Positions 14,354-23,295 of a DNA stretch of 47,160 nucleotides are shown piece after piece. The notes under the pieces are model-generated. The model did not search any database, had not been told where the DNA came from, and was given only the letters and a program-made list of their open reading frames with translations. Position 1 is the stretch's first letter, and each line of letters opens with the position of its first letter. The position numbers were made by a program, and so were the translations under genes. This DNA comes from Umezawaea endophytica (GTDB taxonomy: Bacteria; Actinomycetota; Actinomycetes; Mycobacteriales; Pseudonocardiaceae): contig NZ_JANYMP010000005.1 of NCBI RefSeq assembly GCF_025061645.1, forward strand, positions 142,183 through 189,342, given 5' to 3'.

Positions 14354-17300
14354 ATGTCCTCAAGGAAGCCCACTCGTCGCGACTTCCTCAGGGCGGCGGG
14401 CATCACGGTCGGCACCGCCGCGGGCGTCGGCGCGCAGGTGCTGCCCGCGAACGCCGCGCCGTCACAGCAAGCCGTCGAGACGTTGACGAACTACGGCAGC
14501 CACAGCACCGACGGCCGCTCCATGACGACGACCAGCACCACGGGGCAGCACCTCACCATCACCGCCTACGGCGACCACGTCGTCCGGGTGCGCGCCATCC
14601 GCGGCGGCGAGACCTTCTTCGCCGACAACCGCTACGAGATGGTCGACCCCGCGAACCACGCGGGCATGGGCGGGTCGCTGCGCGTCGTCGACGACGGCGA
14701 CAGCTTCACGATCACGACCGCCGCCGCCGACGGCGTCAAGATCGTCCTGCGGAAGAACCCCCTGCGCCTGGAGTACTACCGCAAGAGCGACAACACCCGG
14801 CTGGCCGGGGAAGACGCCACGCACAGCCTGGCCTGGAACGGCACCGGTGTCGTCACGCAGTCCTTCGCGCCCGCCGCAAGCGACGAGCGCTTCGTCAAGG
14901 GCGGCCACGGCCTCTACGGGCGCGCCCCGCGGATCGACCGGACCGGGGACCTCGTGTCCCACAACTACGGCGCGCGCAGCGACCACGCGGACCAGGCCCC
15001 GGCGATCGTCCCGCTCTACCTGTCCTCCAAGGGTTACGCGATCTTCTTCAACACCACGTTCGACACGGCGTTCAGCTTCGGCAACGGCGGCAGGTACGAG
15101 TTCTCCGCCGACGGTCACGGCGCCCCCGGAGCCGAGCCGCAGATCGACTACTTCCTCATCGAGGGCCCCGAGTTCGCGAAGCTGCTCGACCGCTACACCC
15201 GGCTGACCGGTCGGCCGCGCTTCCCGCAGCTCGGCGTCTTCGGCTTGCAGTTGTCGGACAAGAACTTCCCGAGCGTCAGCGACCAGAACTGGTGGACGAC
15301 CAGGATCACCACGCTGCGGAACGCGGGTTTCCCGCTCGACGTGCAGGTCCACGACAACCGCTGGCGCGCGGGTTCCGGGGCGTGGAGCGGGTCGTGGTTC
15401 GAGTTCAGCTCGACGCGGTGGCCCGATCCCGCGGGCTTCAAGAACTGGGCCGCGGAGAACGGCGTGCTCACCACGCTGGACTACAACCGCAACAACTCCA
15501 ACGAGATGGCGGGCTGGATCCCCGGTCCCCCACCGGGTTACAGCTTCGCCGCGGCGGACCTCACCGCCGTCAGCGACAACGACGCGGTGCCGGACTGGAG
15601 CAACCCGGCGACCCGAGCCTGGCTCTGGCGCGTCTTCTGGACCAAGGCGCTCGACCCGGCGCTCGGTTTCCCCGGCGACGCGCTGTGGATCGACGAGCCG
15701 GACGAGATGGGGCCCATCCCGTACACGGCGCTCGCCGCGAACGGGCAGCGCTGGTCCGAACTGCGCAACGCCTTCTTCCTGTACTGCCAGAAGGGCATCG
15801 GCCAGGAGGGCTGGGACGCGGCCATCGGCACCGCCAAGCGCCCCTGGACCTTCACCCGCGGCGCCACCGCGGGGCAGCAGCGCTTCGGCCACCTGTGGAC
15901 GGGTGACATCAACTCGACCTACTCGGAGATGCAGGAGCAGATCCGGGGCATGCAGAACTCCGGGCTGGGCGGCTTCCCGTACTCCAACATCGACGCGGGC
16001 GGGTTCTTCGGCGGCGTGCTGTCCGGTGCCCTCTACCGCAACTGGGTGGCGGCCTGGGCGAGCGTCTCGCCGATCTGGAGGCCGCACTCGACGGGCGACA
16101 CCGCGGCGCTCGGCCAGGCCGCGTCCCGCTGGCCCATCGACCAGGGCGCGGCGGAGCGGGCGGACTTCCTGCAGTACAGCAGGGTCCGCTACGCGTTGCT
16201 GCCCTACGTCTACACCATCGCCCACGCCGCCCACGCGACCGGGATGCCGATGGCCAGGGCGATGGTGATCGACTACCAGCGCAACGCCAACGCCTACTCC
16301 CACGACCTCCAGTACCTGTGGGGGCCGTCGATCATCGTCATGCCCGTCACCACCGACGTGGACGGCGCGGTGCAGAACGTGTGGCTGCCCGCGGGCGACA
16401 CCTGGTACAACTTCTGGTCCGACGCCAAGAACGTGGGCTCGGACACCGCGGAGAAGGCCTACGTCACCAAGCCCGGCGAGATCATCATGTACGTCCGGGC
16501 CGGGAGCGTCCTGCCGAGGTACAAGTACGCGCAGAGCACCGCGTTCCTCGACAAGACCCACCTGGAGGTCGACGTCTACGCGGGCAAGGACGGCTCGTTC
16601 AGCGTCTACGAGGACGACGGCGTGACCGAGGAGTTCCGCGGCGGCTCCGCGTCGTCGACCACCGCGCTGACCTACACCGACTCGGCCCGGCGGGTGGTGA
16701 TCGGCCACCCGGTCGGCACCTACCGGGGCGCGCCGACCGAACGCCGCTACGTCGTCCGCGTCCACGGTCTCGCCGCGCCCGTGGGGATGCGCGTCGGCAC
16801 CGGCGCCCCGCTGCCCGCGTTCACCAGCGAGTCGGCGGCCGTGCTCAACGGCGGCGGCCAGGTCTGGGACGCCACGAGGAAGATCCTCTCGGTGGTGACG
16901 CCCAGGATTCCGGTGGTGACCGGCGGCGGCACCGCGGCCACGGTGGAACCGAGCGGGACCGCGTTCCCGACCCCGTCGGACCGGACCGTCCACGAGGCCG
17001 AGGACGCCGCCCTCAACGGTGTGGTGATCGGCTCGCGGCACGCCGGGTACACCGGTAACGGTTACGTCGACTACACCAACGCCACGGGCGACCACGTCGA
17101 GTGGACGGTGACCGTGCGCGCCGCCGGGACCCGTGCGCTCGGCTTCCGCTACGCCAACGGCGGCACGACCGACCGGCCGTTGACGATCTCGGTCGACGGC
17201 ACGGTCGTCGGCACGCTCTCCTTCGCTCCCACCGGCGCGTGGACGACCTGGGCGACCGCCCGGCTGGACGCCGCGCTCCCGGCGGGCAGCGCGGTGCGGA

Positions 17301-17359
17301 TCCGCGCCACCGCCACCGGGTCGAGCGGCGCGAACCTGGACAGCCTGACGATCGGCTGA
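14354..17359 (+). CDS. Tat-exported GH31 alpha-glycosidase with C-terminal CBM35
   Basis: A 1001-residue secreted enzyme. The N-terminus has a twin-arginine signal (TRRDFLRAAG) and a cleavage-like region near PANAAPS. A GH31 N-terminal beta domain is followed by a TIM barrel. The nucleophile Asp is in LWIDEPDEMG (D447) and the acid/base Asp is in WTGDINSTY (D518), with GGFPYSNIDAGGF after it. Residues about 876-1001 form a CBM35-type module (HEAEDAALNG ... NLDSLTIG). GH31 covers alpha-glucosidases, alpha-xylosidases and alpha-glucan transferases. CBM35 fusion recalls enzymes acting on isomalto- or cyclic alpha-glucans, but the substrate is not decided. The ATG at 14354 has AAGGAG upstream. 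No sugar transporter or repressor is adjacent. Confidence 0.93.
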   Translation: MSSRKPTRRDFLRAAGITVGTAAGVGAQVLPANAAPSQQAVETLTNYGSHSTDGRSMTTTSTTGQHLTITAYGDHVVRVRAIRGGETFFADNRYEMVDPANHAGMGGSLRVVDDGDSFTITTAAADGVKIVLRKNPLRLEYYRKSDNTRLAGEDATHSLAWNGTGVVTQSFAPAASDERFVKGGHGLYGRAPRIDRTGDLVSHNYGARSDHADQAPAIVPLYLSSKGYAIFFNTTFDTAFSFGNGGRYEFSADGHGAPGAEPQIDYFLIEGPEFAKLLDRYTRLTGRPRFPQLGVFGLQLSDKNFPSVSDQNWWTTRITTLRNAGFPLDVQVHDNRWRAGSGAWSGSWFEFSSTRWPDPAGFKNWAAENGVLTTLDYNRNNSNEMAGWIPGPPPGYSFAAADLTAVSDNDAVPDWSNPATRAWLWRVFWTKALDPALGFPGDALWIDEPDEMGPIPYTALAANGQRWSELRNAFFLYCQKGIGQEGWDAAIGTAKRPWTFTRGATAGQQRFGHLWTGDINSTYSEMQEQIRGMQNSGLGGFPYSNIDAGGFFGGVLSGALYRNWVAAWASVSPIWRPHSTGDTAALGQAASRWPIDQGAAERADFLQYSRVRYALLPYVYTIAHAAHATGMPMARAMVIDYQRNANAYSHDLQYLWGPSIIVMPVTTDVDGAVQNVWLPAGDTWYNFWSDAKNVGSDTAEKAYVTKPGEIIMYVRAGSVLPRYKYAQSTAFLDKTHLEVDVYAGKDGSFSVYEDDGVTEEFRGGSASSTTALTYTDSARRVVIGHPVGTYRGAPTERRYVVRVHGLAAPVGMRVGTGAPLPAFTSESAAVLNGGGQVWDATRKILSVVTPRIPVVTGGGTAATVEPSGTAFPTPSDRTVHEAEDAALNGVVIGSRHAGYTGNGYVDYTNATGDHVEWTVTVRAAGTRALGFRYANGGTTDRPLTISVDGTVVGTLSFAPTGAWTTWATARLDAALPAGSAVRIRATATGSSGANLDSLTIG

Positions 17360-17374
17360 GCCGCGGGCCCGCGA

Positions 17375-17668
17375 TCAGGTCCGGGGCGGGTTCTGCTGGT
17401 ACTGCTGCTGGACGCCCTGCCGCTCGGGTGACCCGCCTGCCTGCTGGAGCAGGCGGGTCGCCTCGGCCTTGTCCAGCCGGGTCGCCGCGCCGCAGTAGGT
17501 GCACTGCGTGGAGTACCTGGTCTTGACCGGGAACAGCGGGACGAAGAACAGGGTGAACTTCGTGACCGCCTTGTGCAGCGGGTGCGCGACCGGGTTGCCG
17601 CACTGACGGCAGACCAGGGTCAGCACCGTCAAGATGAAGACCTTGGTGCGAAAGCCGAAGATCACCAC
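17375..17668 (-). CDS. Zinc-ribbon domain protein
   Basis: A roughly 97-residue protein. It begins VVIFGFRTKVFIL, then carries two Cys pairs, CRQCG and CTYCG, separated by a hydrophobic segment FTLFFVPLFPV, and ends in a Gln/Pro-rich tail. This is the common actinobacterial zinc-ribbon family with a membrane-associated hydrophobic strand between the knuckles. Its role is unknown. GTG at 17668 is chosen because GGAG sits 7 nt upstream. GTG 17665 or TTG 17680 are alternatives. It is convergent with the GH31 gene across 15 bp. An 11-bp stem hairpin lies within its 3' part (17430-17459). Confidence 0.8.
   Translation of the reverse strand: MVIFGFRTKVFILTVLTLVCRQCGNPVAHPLHKAVTKFTLFFVPLFPVKTRYSTQCTYCGAATRLDKAEATRLLQQAGGSPERQGVQQQYQQNPPRT
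17430..17459. repeat. Hairpin inside the zinc-ribbon gene
   Basis: GACCCGCCTGC (17430-17440) and its exact complement (17449-17459) flank an 8-nt loop. The hairpin lies within the coding region of the zinc-ribbon gene, about 70 nt past the stop of the convergent GH31 gene, so it could terminate GH31 transcripts. There is no T-tract. Confidence 0.45.
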
Positions 17669-17840
17669 GTCGTACTCCAACCGACTCGTCCGGACCCCGT
17701 GCCGCTCACGTCATCACCGCTGGTAGCAGGGGTTCGACGTCGAGACTACCCACGATCGGGGAGCGAGGTGGCACGGGACGGTCCGATCGGTCCACCTCCC
17801 CGCGTCCGGTCCGCCGGTGGCCGGTGGAACGATCACCGCC

Positions 17841-18605
17841 ATGGCATTCATCGACGAGAGCACCGTCGCGGGACTGGCCGAGGACCACGGCGTTCCCGCG
17901 GACGTGGCACGGGAATTGGCCGGGCTGCTGCGCCCCTGCGTCCTCCTGGTGGAACGGGGAGACCTGCCGGAGGGCACCCGGCCCGCCGGACGGTCGGGAG
18001 GTCTGCCCGCGCTGCCGGAGGACGTCGAGTGGCCCGGCGGCGCGGGTCCGTTCGCGATGACCGTGGACTGCGCCGCCCTGCCCCACGACTGGCTCGACAT
18101 CGACCTCCCGCGCGACGGGCACCTGTTGTTCTTCACCACGTTCCAGTACGAGCCGGAGGACTCCGTCGTCCTGCACGTCCCCGCCGGGACGCCGACCGCG
18201 GAGCGCGCGCTCCCGGAGGACCTGGACAGCGCCGAGGACGAGGCCTACGAGCCGCGCGAGCTGTTCCCCTTGCCTGGCTTGAGCATCGACCACGACTGGT
18301 ACGGCGCTCCCGCGGCGACCGCGCTGAGGAAAAGCGATCCGGACCGGGCCGAGAAACTGGACGGCTTCGTCGAGGTCCTCGTGAGCAGTGTCCACAACGG
18401 ACCTCGCCCGCACCCCGTCGCCCAGCTCGGCGGGTTCTCCGTCCAGTGGCAGGAACCGCCGGACCAGGACGGGCTGGTGCTCTTCGCCCAGATCGCGGGC
18501 AACGGCGTCGACCACCAACTGTTCACGCTGAACCTGGTGGTGGGCACCAGTGAGGACATCTCGGCCCGGAAGTGGGGGGAACTCCGGTTCGAGCAGCAGT
18601 GCTGA
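17841..18605 (+). CDS. DUF1963 (YwqG-like) protein
   Basis: A 254-residue cytoplasmic protein with the DUF1963 pattern: RSGGLPALPEDVEWP near residue 55, a FAMTVDCAALP strand, GHLLFFTTFQYEP, and near the C-terminus HPVAQLGGFSVQWQEP followed by LVLFAQIAGNG. The family occurs widely and is often found with toxin-immunity or housekeeping genes, but it has no settled function. ATG at 17841 is chosen because upstream in-frame starts lack a ribosome-binding site. Its stop lies 12 nt from that of the convergent GntR gene. No export signal is visible. Confidence 0.85.
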   Translation: MAFIDESTVAGLAEDHGVPADVARELAGLLRPCVLLVERGDLPEGTRPAGRSGGLPALPEDVEWPGGAGPFAMTVDCAALPHDWLDIDLPRDGHLLFFTTFQYEPEDSVVLHVPAGTPTAERALPEDLDSAEDEAYEPRELFPLPGLSIDHDWYGAPAATALRKSDPDRAEKLDGFVEVLVSSVHNGPRPHPVAQLGGFSVQWQEPPDQDGLVLFAQIAGNGVDHQLFTLNLVVGTSEDISARKWGELRFEQQC

Positions 18606-18617
18606 GTCGGCGCGGAG

Positions 18618-19286
18618 TCAGGCCGGGTCCGCGGTCCCGGTGATGACGTCGACGGCGAGGCGGCGGTGGGCGGCGAACAGGTCGAGCGCCGTCCCGGTGT
18701 CGCGGGCGCGCAGTGCCGCGACGAGGTCCCGGTGCTCGCCGGGGATGCGGGCGAGGTAGTCCTCCGCGCTGCGGCCGATCCGGATCAGCAGGAACAGGTG
18801 CACCTGGCAGCGGATGCCGTTCCACGCCTCGTACAGGCGCCGGTGGCGGGCGGCGGCGAACACCGCGTCGTGGAAGTCGATGTCGCAGCGCACCATCTCG
18901 TGCACGTCCGCGGCGCGCTCCATGGCGTCCGCCGCCTTCGCCAGCACCGCGAGGTCCTCGTCCGAGGCGTGGGCGACCACCCGGTCGACGGCGAGCTGCT
19001 CCAGCACGCCGCGCAGGCTGACGAGTTCCTCGACGTCCTCGGGTGACAGCGTCGTCACGGTGGCGCCGCGGTGCCACTCGCTGCGGACCAGGCCCTCGCG
19101 CTCCAGGCGCAGCAGGGCCTCGCGCACGGGTCCGCGGCTGACGTCCAGCGCCTCGGACAGCTCCACCTCCCGCACCTGGGCGCCCGGTGCGTACACCCCG
19201 GTGAAGATCGCTTCCCTGATCCGGTCCGCGACCTCGTCGGCCAGGCCTCGACGGCGAGCGGGAGCGACGCTGCCCTGGTTGTCCAT
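18618..19286 (-). CDS. GntR-family (FadR/FCD-type) regulator
   Basis: A 222-residue repressor. The winged helix (about 12-75) shows LADEVADRIREAIFTG, REVELSEALDVSRGPVREALLRLE and GLVRSEWHRGATV. The FCD ligand domain (about 85-210) has the metal-binding set in DIDFHDAVF, EHRDLV and AHRRL. FCD regulators usually sense small organic acids. It is divergent from a VOC-family enzyme gene, with two copies of ATGTTRACAT between them, so it probably represses itself and that enzyme, whose substrate or product would be the inducer. Confidence 0.93.
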   Translation of the reverse strand: MDNQGSVAPARRRGLADEVADRIREAIFTGVYAPGAQVREVELSEALDVSRGPVREALLRLEREGLVRSEWHRGATVTTLSPEDVEELVSLRGVLEQLAVDRVVAHASDEDLAVLAKAADAMERAADVHEMVRCDIDFHDAVFAAARHRRLYEAWNGIRCQVHLFLLIRIGRSAEDYLARIPGEHRDLVAALRARDTGTALDLFAAHRRLAVDVITGTADPA

Positions 19287-19312
19287 GATCCCTGCCTCCA
19301 GCGGTTGTCGTC

Positions 19313-19348
19313 ATGTTAACATCGGCTCGCTTGTAGCAATGTTGACAT
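19313..19348. promoter_or_regulatory. Twin ATGTTRACAT operators between GntR and VOC genes
   Basis: ATGTTAACAT (19313-19322, perfect palindrome) and ATGTTGACAT (19339-19348) differ by one central base and lie 26 bp apart centre to centre. One sits 27 nt upstream of the GntR start and the other 34 nt upstream of the VOC start. Spacing and symmetry fit FadR-subfamily GntR dimers (known general consensus TnGTnnnACnA), one near each promoter. Confidence 0.7.
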
Positions 19349-19381
19349 TCGCCGCTCGGTTCGAGAAGGAAGGTCCACCCC

Positions 19382-19813
19382 ATGACTGTCCTCGATTCGC
19401 CGATCCCGAGGTTCCACCTGGCCGTGCCGGTCGACGACCTGGCCGCCGCCCGCCGCTTCTACGGCGAGGTGCTCGGCCTCGAACAGGGCCGCAGCTCGGA
19501 CACCTGGGTGGACTGGAACCTGCACGGCCACCAGTTCGTCACGCACCTGGCGGCGGGCCGCGCGCCGCGGGTCCACAACCCGGTCGACGGCCACGACGTC
19601 CCGGTGCCGCACTTCGGCCTGCTCCTGCCGATCCCGGAGTTCCAGGCGCTCGCCGAACGGCTGCGCGCGGCGGGCACCGAGTTCGTGATCGAGCCGTACG
19701 TCCGCTTCGAGGGGCAGACCGGCGAGCAGTGGACCATGTTCCTCCTCGACCCGGCGGGCAACGCCCTGGAGTTCAAGGCCTTCGCCGACGACTCCCAGGT
19801 GTTCGCCGCCTGA
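19382..19813 (+). CDS. VOC-family metalloenzyme (glyoxalase/dioxygenase fold)
   Basis: A 143-residue protein with two beta-alpha-beta-beta-beta units. The first unit has [23 protein letters not shown]. The metal ligands are H12, H77 in PHFGLLL and E130 in GNALEFKAF, an intact His-His-Glu set. The family includes glyoxalases, extradiol dioxygenases and isomerases. The single-module length and the [10 protein letters not shown] segment do not fix the reaction. A good AGAAGGA ribosome-binding site lies before the ATG. It is controlled, by inference, by the divergent FCD regulator. A small hairpin (19824-19859) follows. Confidence 0.9.
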   Translation: MTVLDSPIPRFHLAVPVDDLAAARRFYGEVLGLEQGRSSDTWVDWNLHGHQFVTHLAAGRAPRVHNPVDGHDVPVPHFGLLLPIPEFQALAERLRAAGTEFVIEPYVRFEGQTGEQWTMFLLDPAGNALEFKAFADDSQVFAA

Positions 19814-19823
19814 TCAAGGGCCT

Positions 19824-19859
19824 CCGGCGCGGCACGGACCGGAAACCGCGTCGCGCCGG
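19824..19859 (+). terminator. Possible terminator after the VOC gene
   Basis: CCGGCGCG (19824-19831) pairs with CGCGCCGG (19852-19859) across a 20-nt loop that itself contains a small CGG/CCG stem. It lies about 10 nt after the VOC stop codon, in a 178-bp gap before the vWA gene. It is weaker than other hairpins in the window. Confidence 0.4.
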
Positions 19860-19991
19860 GGAAAGCACGGCGGACCGCGCTCCCCCGCCGTCCGGATGAC
19901 AGATCGAACACGGCTTCGGCGACCCCTCGGTTAACCGGGCGGTTTCGCCTAGTCTGGCCCGACCAGTCAGCGGCGACGGGGGGTTGGGGCG

Positions 19992-21545
19992 GTGGCTCGG
20001 CGTTCGGACCCACCGGTGGTCGTCCTGAGCGTCCTGCTCGTGCTCTCGCTCGCCGGGTGGTTCGGCTTCGACTACCTGCACGACCGGCTCTCCGCGTCGA
20101 ACTGCGACGCGGTGGCCACGCTCACCGTCGTGGCGGCGCCGGACGTCGCCTCGGCCGTGGCCGCTGTATCGAACCAGGACCAGGACCAGGCCGCGTGCTA
20201 CCGGGTCGACGTGGTGTCGAGGGAGTCCGCCGAGGCCGTCCGGACCCTCGCGGAGACCAAGCCGGACGTGTGGATCCCCGAGTCGTCGCTGTGGCTGCTG
20301 CGCGCCCAGCGAGGGGGCGCGTGGGACATCCCCGTCACCGGCCCGTCCATCGCGTCCTCCCCCGTCGTGCTGGGGCTGACCGAGGCCGCCGCGCGCCAGT
20401 TCGGCTGGCCGGCGCGAACGCCGACCTGGGCCCAGGTGTTCAGCGGTGAGCCCGCGATCGGGTTCGTCGACCCGGCCGTCGACCCGACCGGTCTGTCGGC
20501 GCTGATCGGCACGGGTGAGCTGACCGCGTCGGCCGCGGACCCCGCCGGTTCCTACGCGCTGACCCTGCGCAAGCTCACCAGGAACACCGTCCAGGCGCCC
20601 ACCGAGCTGTTCGACCCCTCCCGGCGGCTGGACGGCGTGGTGACCCCCGAGTGGGCGCTGGCGAAGCACGGTCTGGTCGGGGTGTACGCCGACCCCGCCG
20701 TGCCGTCGCTGGACTACCCCTACGTCGTGCTCCCCGGTTCCGATCAGGCCGAACGCGATGTGGCGCAACAGTTCCTGAGCCGCCTGCTCGACCAGTCCGC
20801 GGCCGGGCGGTTCGCCGAGGCGGGCCTGCGCGGCCCCGACGGCCGAGCGCTCGGCGGGTCGACCGCCGCGGTGGTCCGGCCGGTCGCCCCACCCGCCGAC
20901 CCCGACCAGTTGCTCAACCAGTGGGCCGCGGTCAACCGCAGCGCGCGGATGCAGGTGCTGCTGGACGTGTCCGGGTCGATGGCGCAGGCCGTTCCCGAGG
21001 CCGACGCCAACCGGATGACGCTCACCGTCCAGGCCGCCGAGCTGGGCATCAGGCTGTTCAAGCCGACCACGAAGATCGGGCTGTGGCGGTTCTCCACGAA
21101 CCTCGACGGCGACCAGGACTACAAGGAGCTCCTGCCGGTGCGGCCGGTGGAGGAGCACCTGGCCGACGGGTCGCTGGACCAGCTCCGCGCGGTCAGGGCC
21201 ATCCCCAACGGCGCCACGGGCCTGTACGACTCGGTGCTGGCCGCCTACACCTCGGCCCGGCAGAACTGGGAGCCCGGCCGGATCAACCTCGTGGTGGTGC
21301 TCACCGACGGCAAGAACGAGGACCCCCAGGGGATCTCGCAGGAGCAACTGCTCGCCCGGTTGGCCGAGTTGCAGGACCCGAAGCGGCCGCTCCAGATCAT
21401 CGGCATCGGCATCGGGCCGGACATCGACCCGGTCGAGCTGAGGGCGATCTCGCAGGCCACCGGCGGCGACGCCTACACCACCCCGGACCCGACCAAGATC
21501 GTCGACGTGTTCTACGCCGCGATGGGCAGGTTGCTGGAGACATGA
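19992..21545 (+). CDS. Solute-binding plus vWA domain lipid-face protein
   Basis: A 517-residue protein. An N-terminal membrane anchor (VVVLSVLLVLSLAGWFGF) is followed by a periplasmic-binding-protein-type domain (about 40-310, with PDVWIPESSLWLL and the alpha/beta repeats). A von Willebrand A domain follows (about 320-510) with an intact MIDAS: DVSGSM, a Thr in NGATGLYD and VVLTDGKNED. The combination is a known actinobacterial architecture of unclear role, on the outer face of the membrane. Its TGA overlaps the next ATG (ATGA), so it is the first gene of an operon leading through a membrane protein and methyltransferase to AftD, which suggests a cell-envelope assembly role. Confidence 0.9.
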   Translation: MARRSDPPVVVLSVLLVLSLAGWFGFDYLHDRLSASNCDAVATLTVVAAPDVASAVAAVSNQDQDQAACYRVDVVSRESAEAVRTLAETKPDVWIPESSLWLLRAQRGGAWDIPVTGPSIASSPVVLGLTEAAARQFGWPARTPTWAQVFSGEPAIGFVDPAVDPTGLSALIGTGELTASAADPAGSYALTLRKLTRNTVQAPTELFDPSRRLDGVVTPEWALAKHGLVGVYADPAVPSLDYPYVVLPGSDQAERDVAQQFLSRLLDQSAAGRFAEAGLRGPDGRALGGSTAAVVRPVAPPADPDQLLNQWAAVNRSARMQVLLDVSGSMAQAVPEADANRMTLTVQAAELGIRLFKPTTKIGLWRFSTNLDGDQDYKELLPVRPVEEHLADGSLDQLRAVRAIPNGATGLYDSVLAAYTSARQNWEPGRINLVVVLTDGKNEDPQGISQEQLLARLAELQDPKRPLQIIGIGIGPDIDPVELRAISQATGGDAYTTPDPTKIVDVFYAAMGRLLET

Positions 21546-23275
21546 CCACCACCGAACAGCGCCAGATCGTCCTGGCCCGGCCCCGACCCGTCACCCTCGC
21601 CGCGGTCGCGATCGGCGTCATCCCGTTCGCGCTGCACGCCTGGATGGCCCTCAACGGGTTCTTCGGGCACGACGACTTCGTGATCCTCCACCGGGCGGCG
21701 GCGCACGGCCCGTTCGACCCCGGCTACCTCTTCCAGGACTACAGCGGCCACCTGGCGCCCGGCATGTTCCTGCTGGCGTGGTTCGTCACGGCCGTCGCGC
21801 CGCTGAGCCACGTGTTCGCCGTGCTCCCCCTGCTCGCCATGCAGGCGGGGGCGTCCGTGCTGTTCTGGCGGCTGCTCGTGCGGTGCTTCGGGTCGCGCTG
21901 GACGCTGCTGCTGCCGTTCGCGGTGTACGCGTTCTCCCCGTTGATCCTGTACCCCACCCTGTGGTGGGCCTACGGCGTGCAGCTCTTCCCGTTGCTGCTG
22001 ACCATGTTCGGCGCGCTCAACGCGCACCTGACCTACCTGCGCACCCGCGAGTCCAAGCAGATCGTCCTCACCCTGCTGTGGACCGTCGCGGGAATGGCCT
22101 TCTACGAGAAGGCCGCGTTGTTCATCGCCGTCCTGTTCGGGTTCACCCTGCTGCTGGGCGAACGGATGCCGCGGCGGGTGTGGGTGGCGCACGGCGTCGT
22201 CCTCGCCGCGTTCACCGCGCTGTTCGTCGGCCTGACCGCCAGCCGCGTCAAGAACGACCTGCCGTCCGCGGACGCCATCGCGGACTTCGTCGGCTACGCG
22301 GTGGTGAACACGTTCCTGCCGGGGTTGTTCGGCGGCCCGTGGACCGGTCCCGCGCCCGGCTCGACCATCGCGACGTCCCCGCTGTGGCTGCGCCTGGCCG
22401 TGGCCGCGCTGGCGGTGGTGGTGCTCGTCGGCGGACTGGTCAAGGCACCGCGGCGCGCGGGGGCGGCGTGGCTGATGCTGGTGGGCTACCTCGCGGTCGA
22501 CCTGGGTCTGGTGATCGTGACCAGGCTGCCCGAGATCGGGCCGCTGATCGGCAACGACCCCCGGTACACCGCCGACGCGGTACCGATAGCCGTGCTGTGC
22601 GCGGCGTTCGCCTACCTCCGACCGGGTGAGCGCGACGGCGGCCCGAAACGGCCACTCGTGCTCGGTCTGGTGGCCCTGCTCGGGATCAGCTCCACGTTCA
22701 GCTTCCTGTGGCTCGCGCCCGGTCTGCGGTTCGCCGAGTCGGAGCGGTACGTCGGCACGGCGCGGGCCGCGCTGGCGGCGAACCCGTCGATGACGTTCTA
22801 CGACACGACCGTCCCGGACGCGATCATGTCGCTGTGGCTCGTGGAGGACGGCAAGGCGTCCAGGGTGGTCGGTCTGCTCCCGCAGCGGCCGAGGTTCGAC
22901 CAGCCCGCGGAGGAGATGTTCCTGCTGGACGACAACGGGTCGCCCCACCGGATCACCGGGGTGAAGGATCCCGTCGTCGGCCGGAAGGGGCCGGTGGCCG
23001 ACTGCGGCTACCCGGTGGGCGGCCAGGTCGTGACGATCCCGTTGAGCAGTCGGGTGGAGGGCCGCCGGTTGCTGCGGATGGAGTACTACACCTCCAGCGC
23101 GGGCCCGGTGCGGCTCGCGCTCGGGCCGGCCGCCCAGGAGGTGAACTTCGCCGAGGGCCTGCACGTGCTGTACGTCGTGGTGAACGGCGGCTCCGACCGG
23201 CTGGAGGTCAGCCGCGGCACCGATGTGGACCCGATGTGCGTGGTGGACGTCCGGATCGGTTCCCCTACGACGTGA
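21542..23275 (+). CDS. Multi-pass membrane protein, glycosyltransferase C-like
   Basis: A 577-residue integral membrane protein with about ten to twelve hydrophobic segments over residues 15-400 and a C-terminal extracellular domain of about 170 residues. The first external loop has GHDDFVILHRAA, where paired acids after helix 1 resemble the catalytic loop of GT-C lipid-linked sugar transferases. FYEKAALF and PRYTADAVPIAV are similar to that type. Its reaction is not known. A lipid-phosphate sugar donor is the general expectation for GT-C enzymes. It is joined to the vWA gene by an ATGA overlap and lies 20 nt before a methyltransferase gene. Confidence 0.82.
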   Translation: MTTTEQRQIVLARPRPVTLAAVAIGVIPFALHAWMALNGFFGHDDFVILHRAAAHGPFDPGYLFQDYSGHLAPGMFLLAWFVTAVAPLSHVFAVLPLLAMQAGASVLFWRLLVRCFGSRWTLLLPFAVYAFSPLILYPTLWWAYGVQLFPLLLTMFGALNAHLTYLRTRESKQIVLTLLWTVAGMAFYEKAALFIAVLFGFTLLLGERMPRRVWVAHGVVLAAFTALFVGLTASRVKNDLPSADAIADFVGYAVVNTFLPGLFGGPWTGPAPGSTIATSPLWLRLAVAALAVVVLVGGLVKAPRRAGAAWLMLVGYLAVDLGLVIVTRLPEIGPLIGNDPRYTADAVPIAVLCAAFAYLRPGERDGGPKRPLVLGLVALLGISSTFSFLWLAPGLRFAESERYVGTARAALAANPSMTFYDTTVPDAIMSLWLVEDGKASRVVGLLPQRPRFDQPAEEMFLLDDNGSPHRITGVKDPVVGRKGPVADCGYPVGGQVVTIPLSSRVEGRRLLRMEYYTSSAGPVRLALGPAAQEVNFAEGLHVLYVVVNGGSDRLEVSRGTDVDPMCVVDVRIGSPTT

Positions 23276-23295
23276 CCGGACCTACACTCCGGCGA

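Noticed and set aside
14462-17095. An 877-codon open frame antisense to the GH31 gene
   Set aside because: Val/Arg/His-rich shadow, no motif, while the plus strand has a full Tat-GH31-CBM35 protein.
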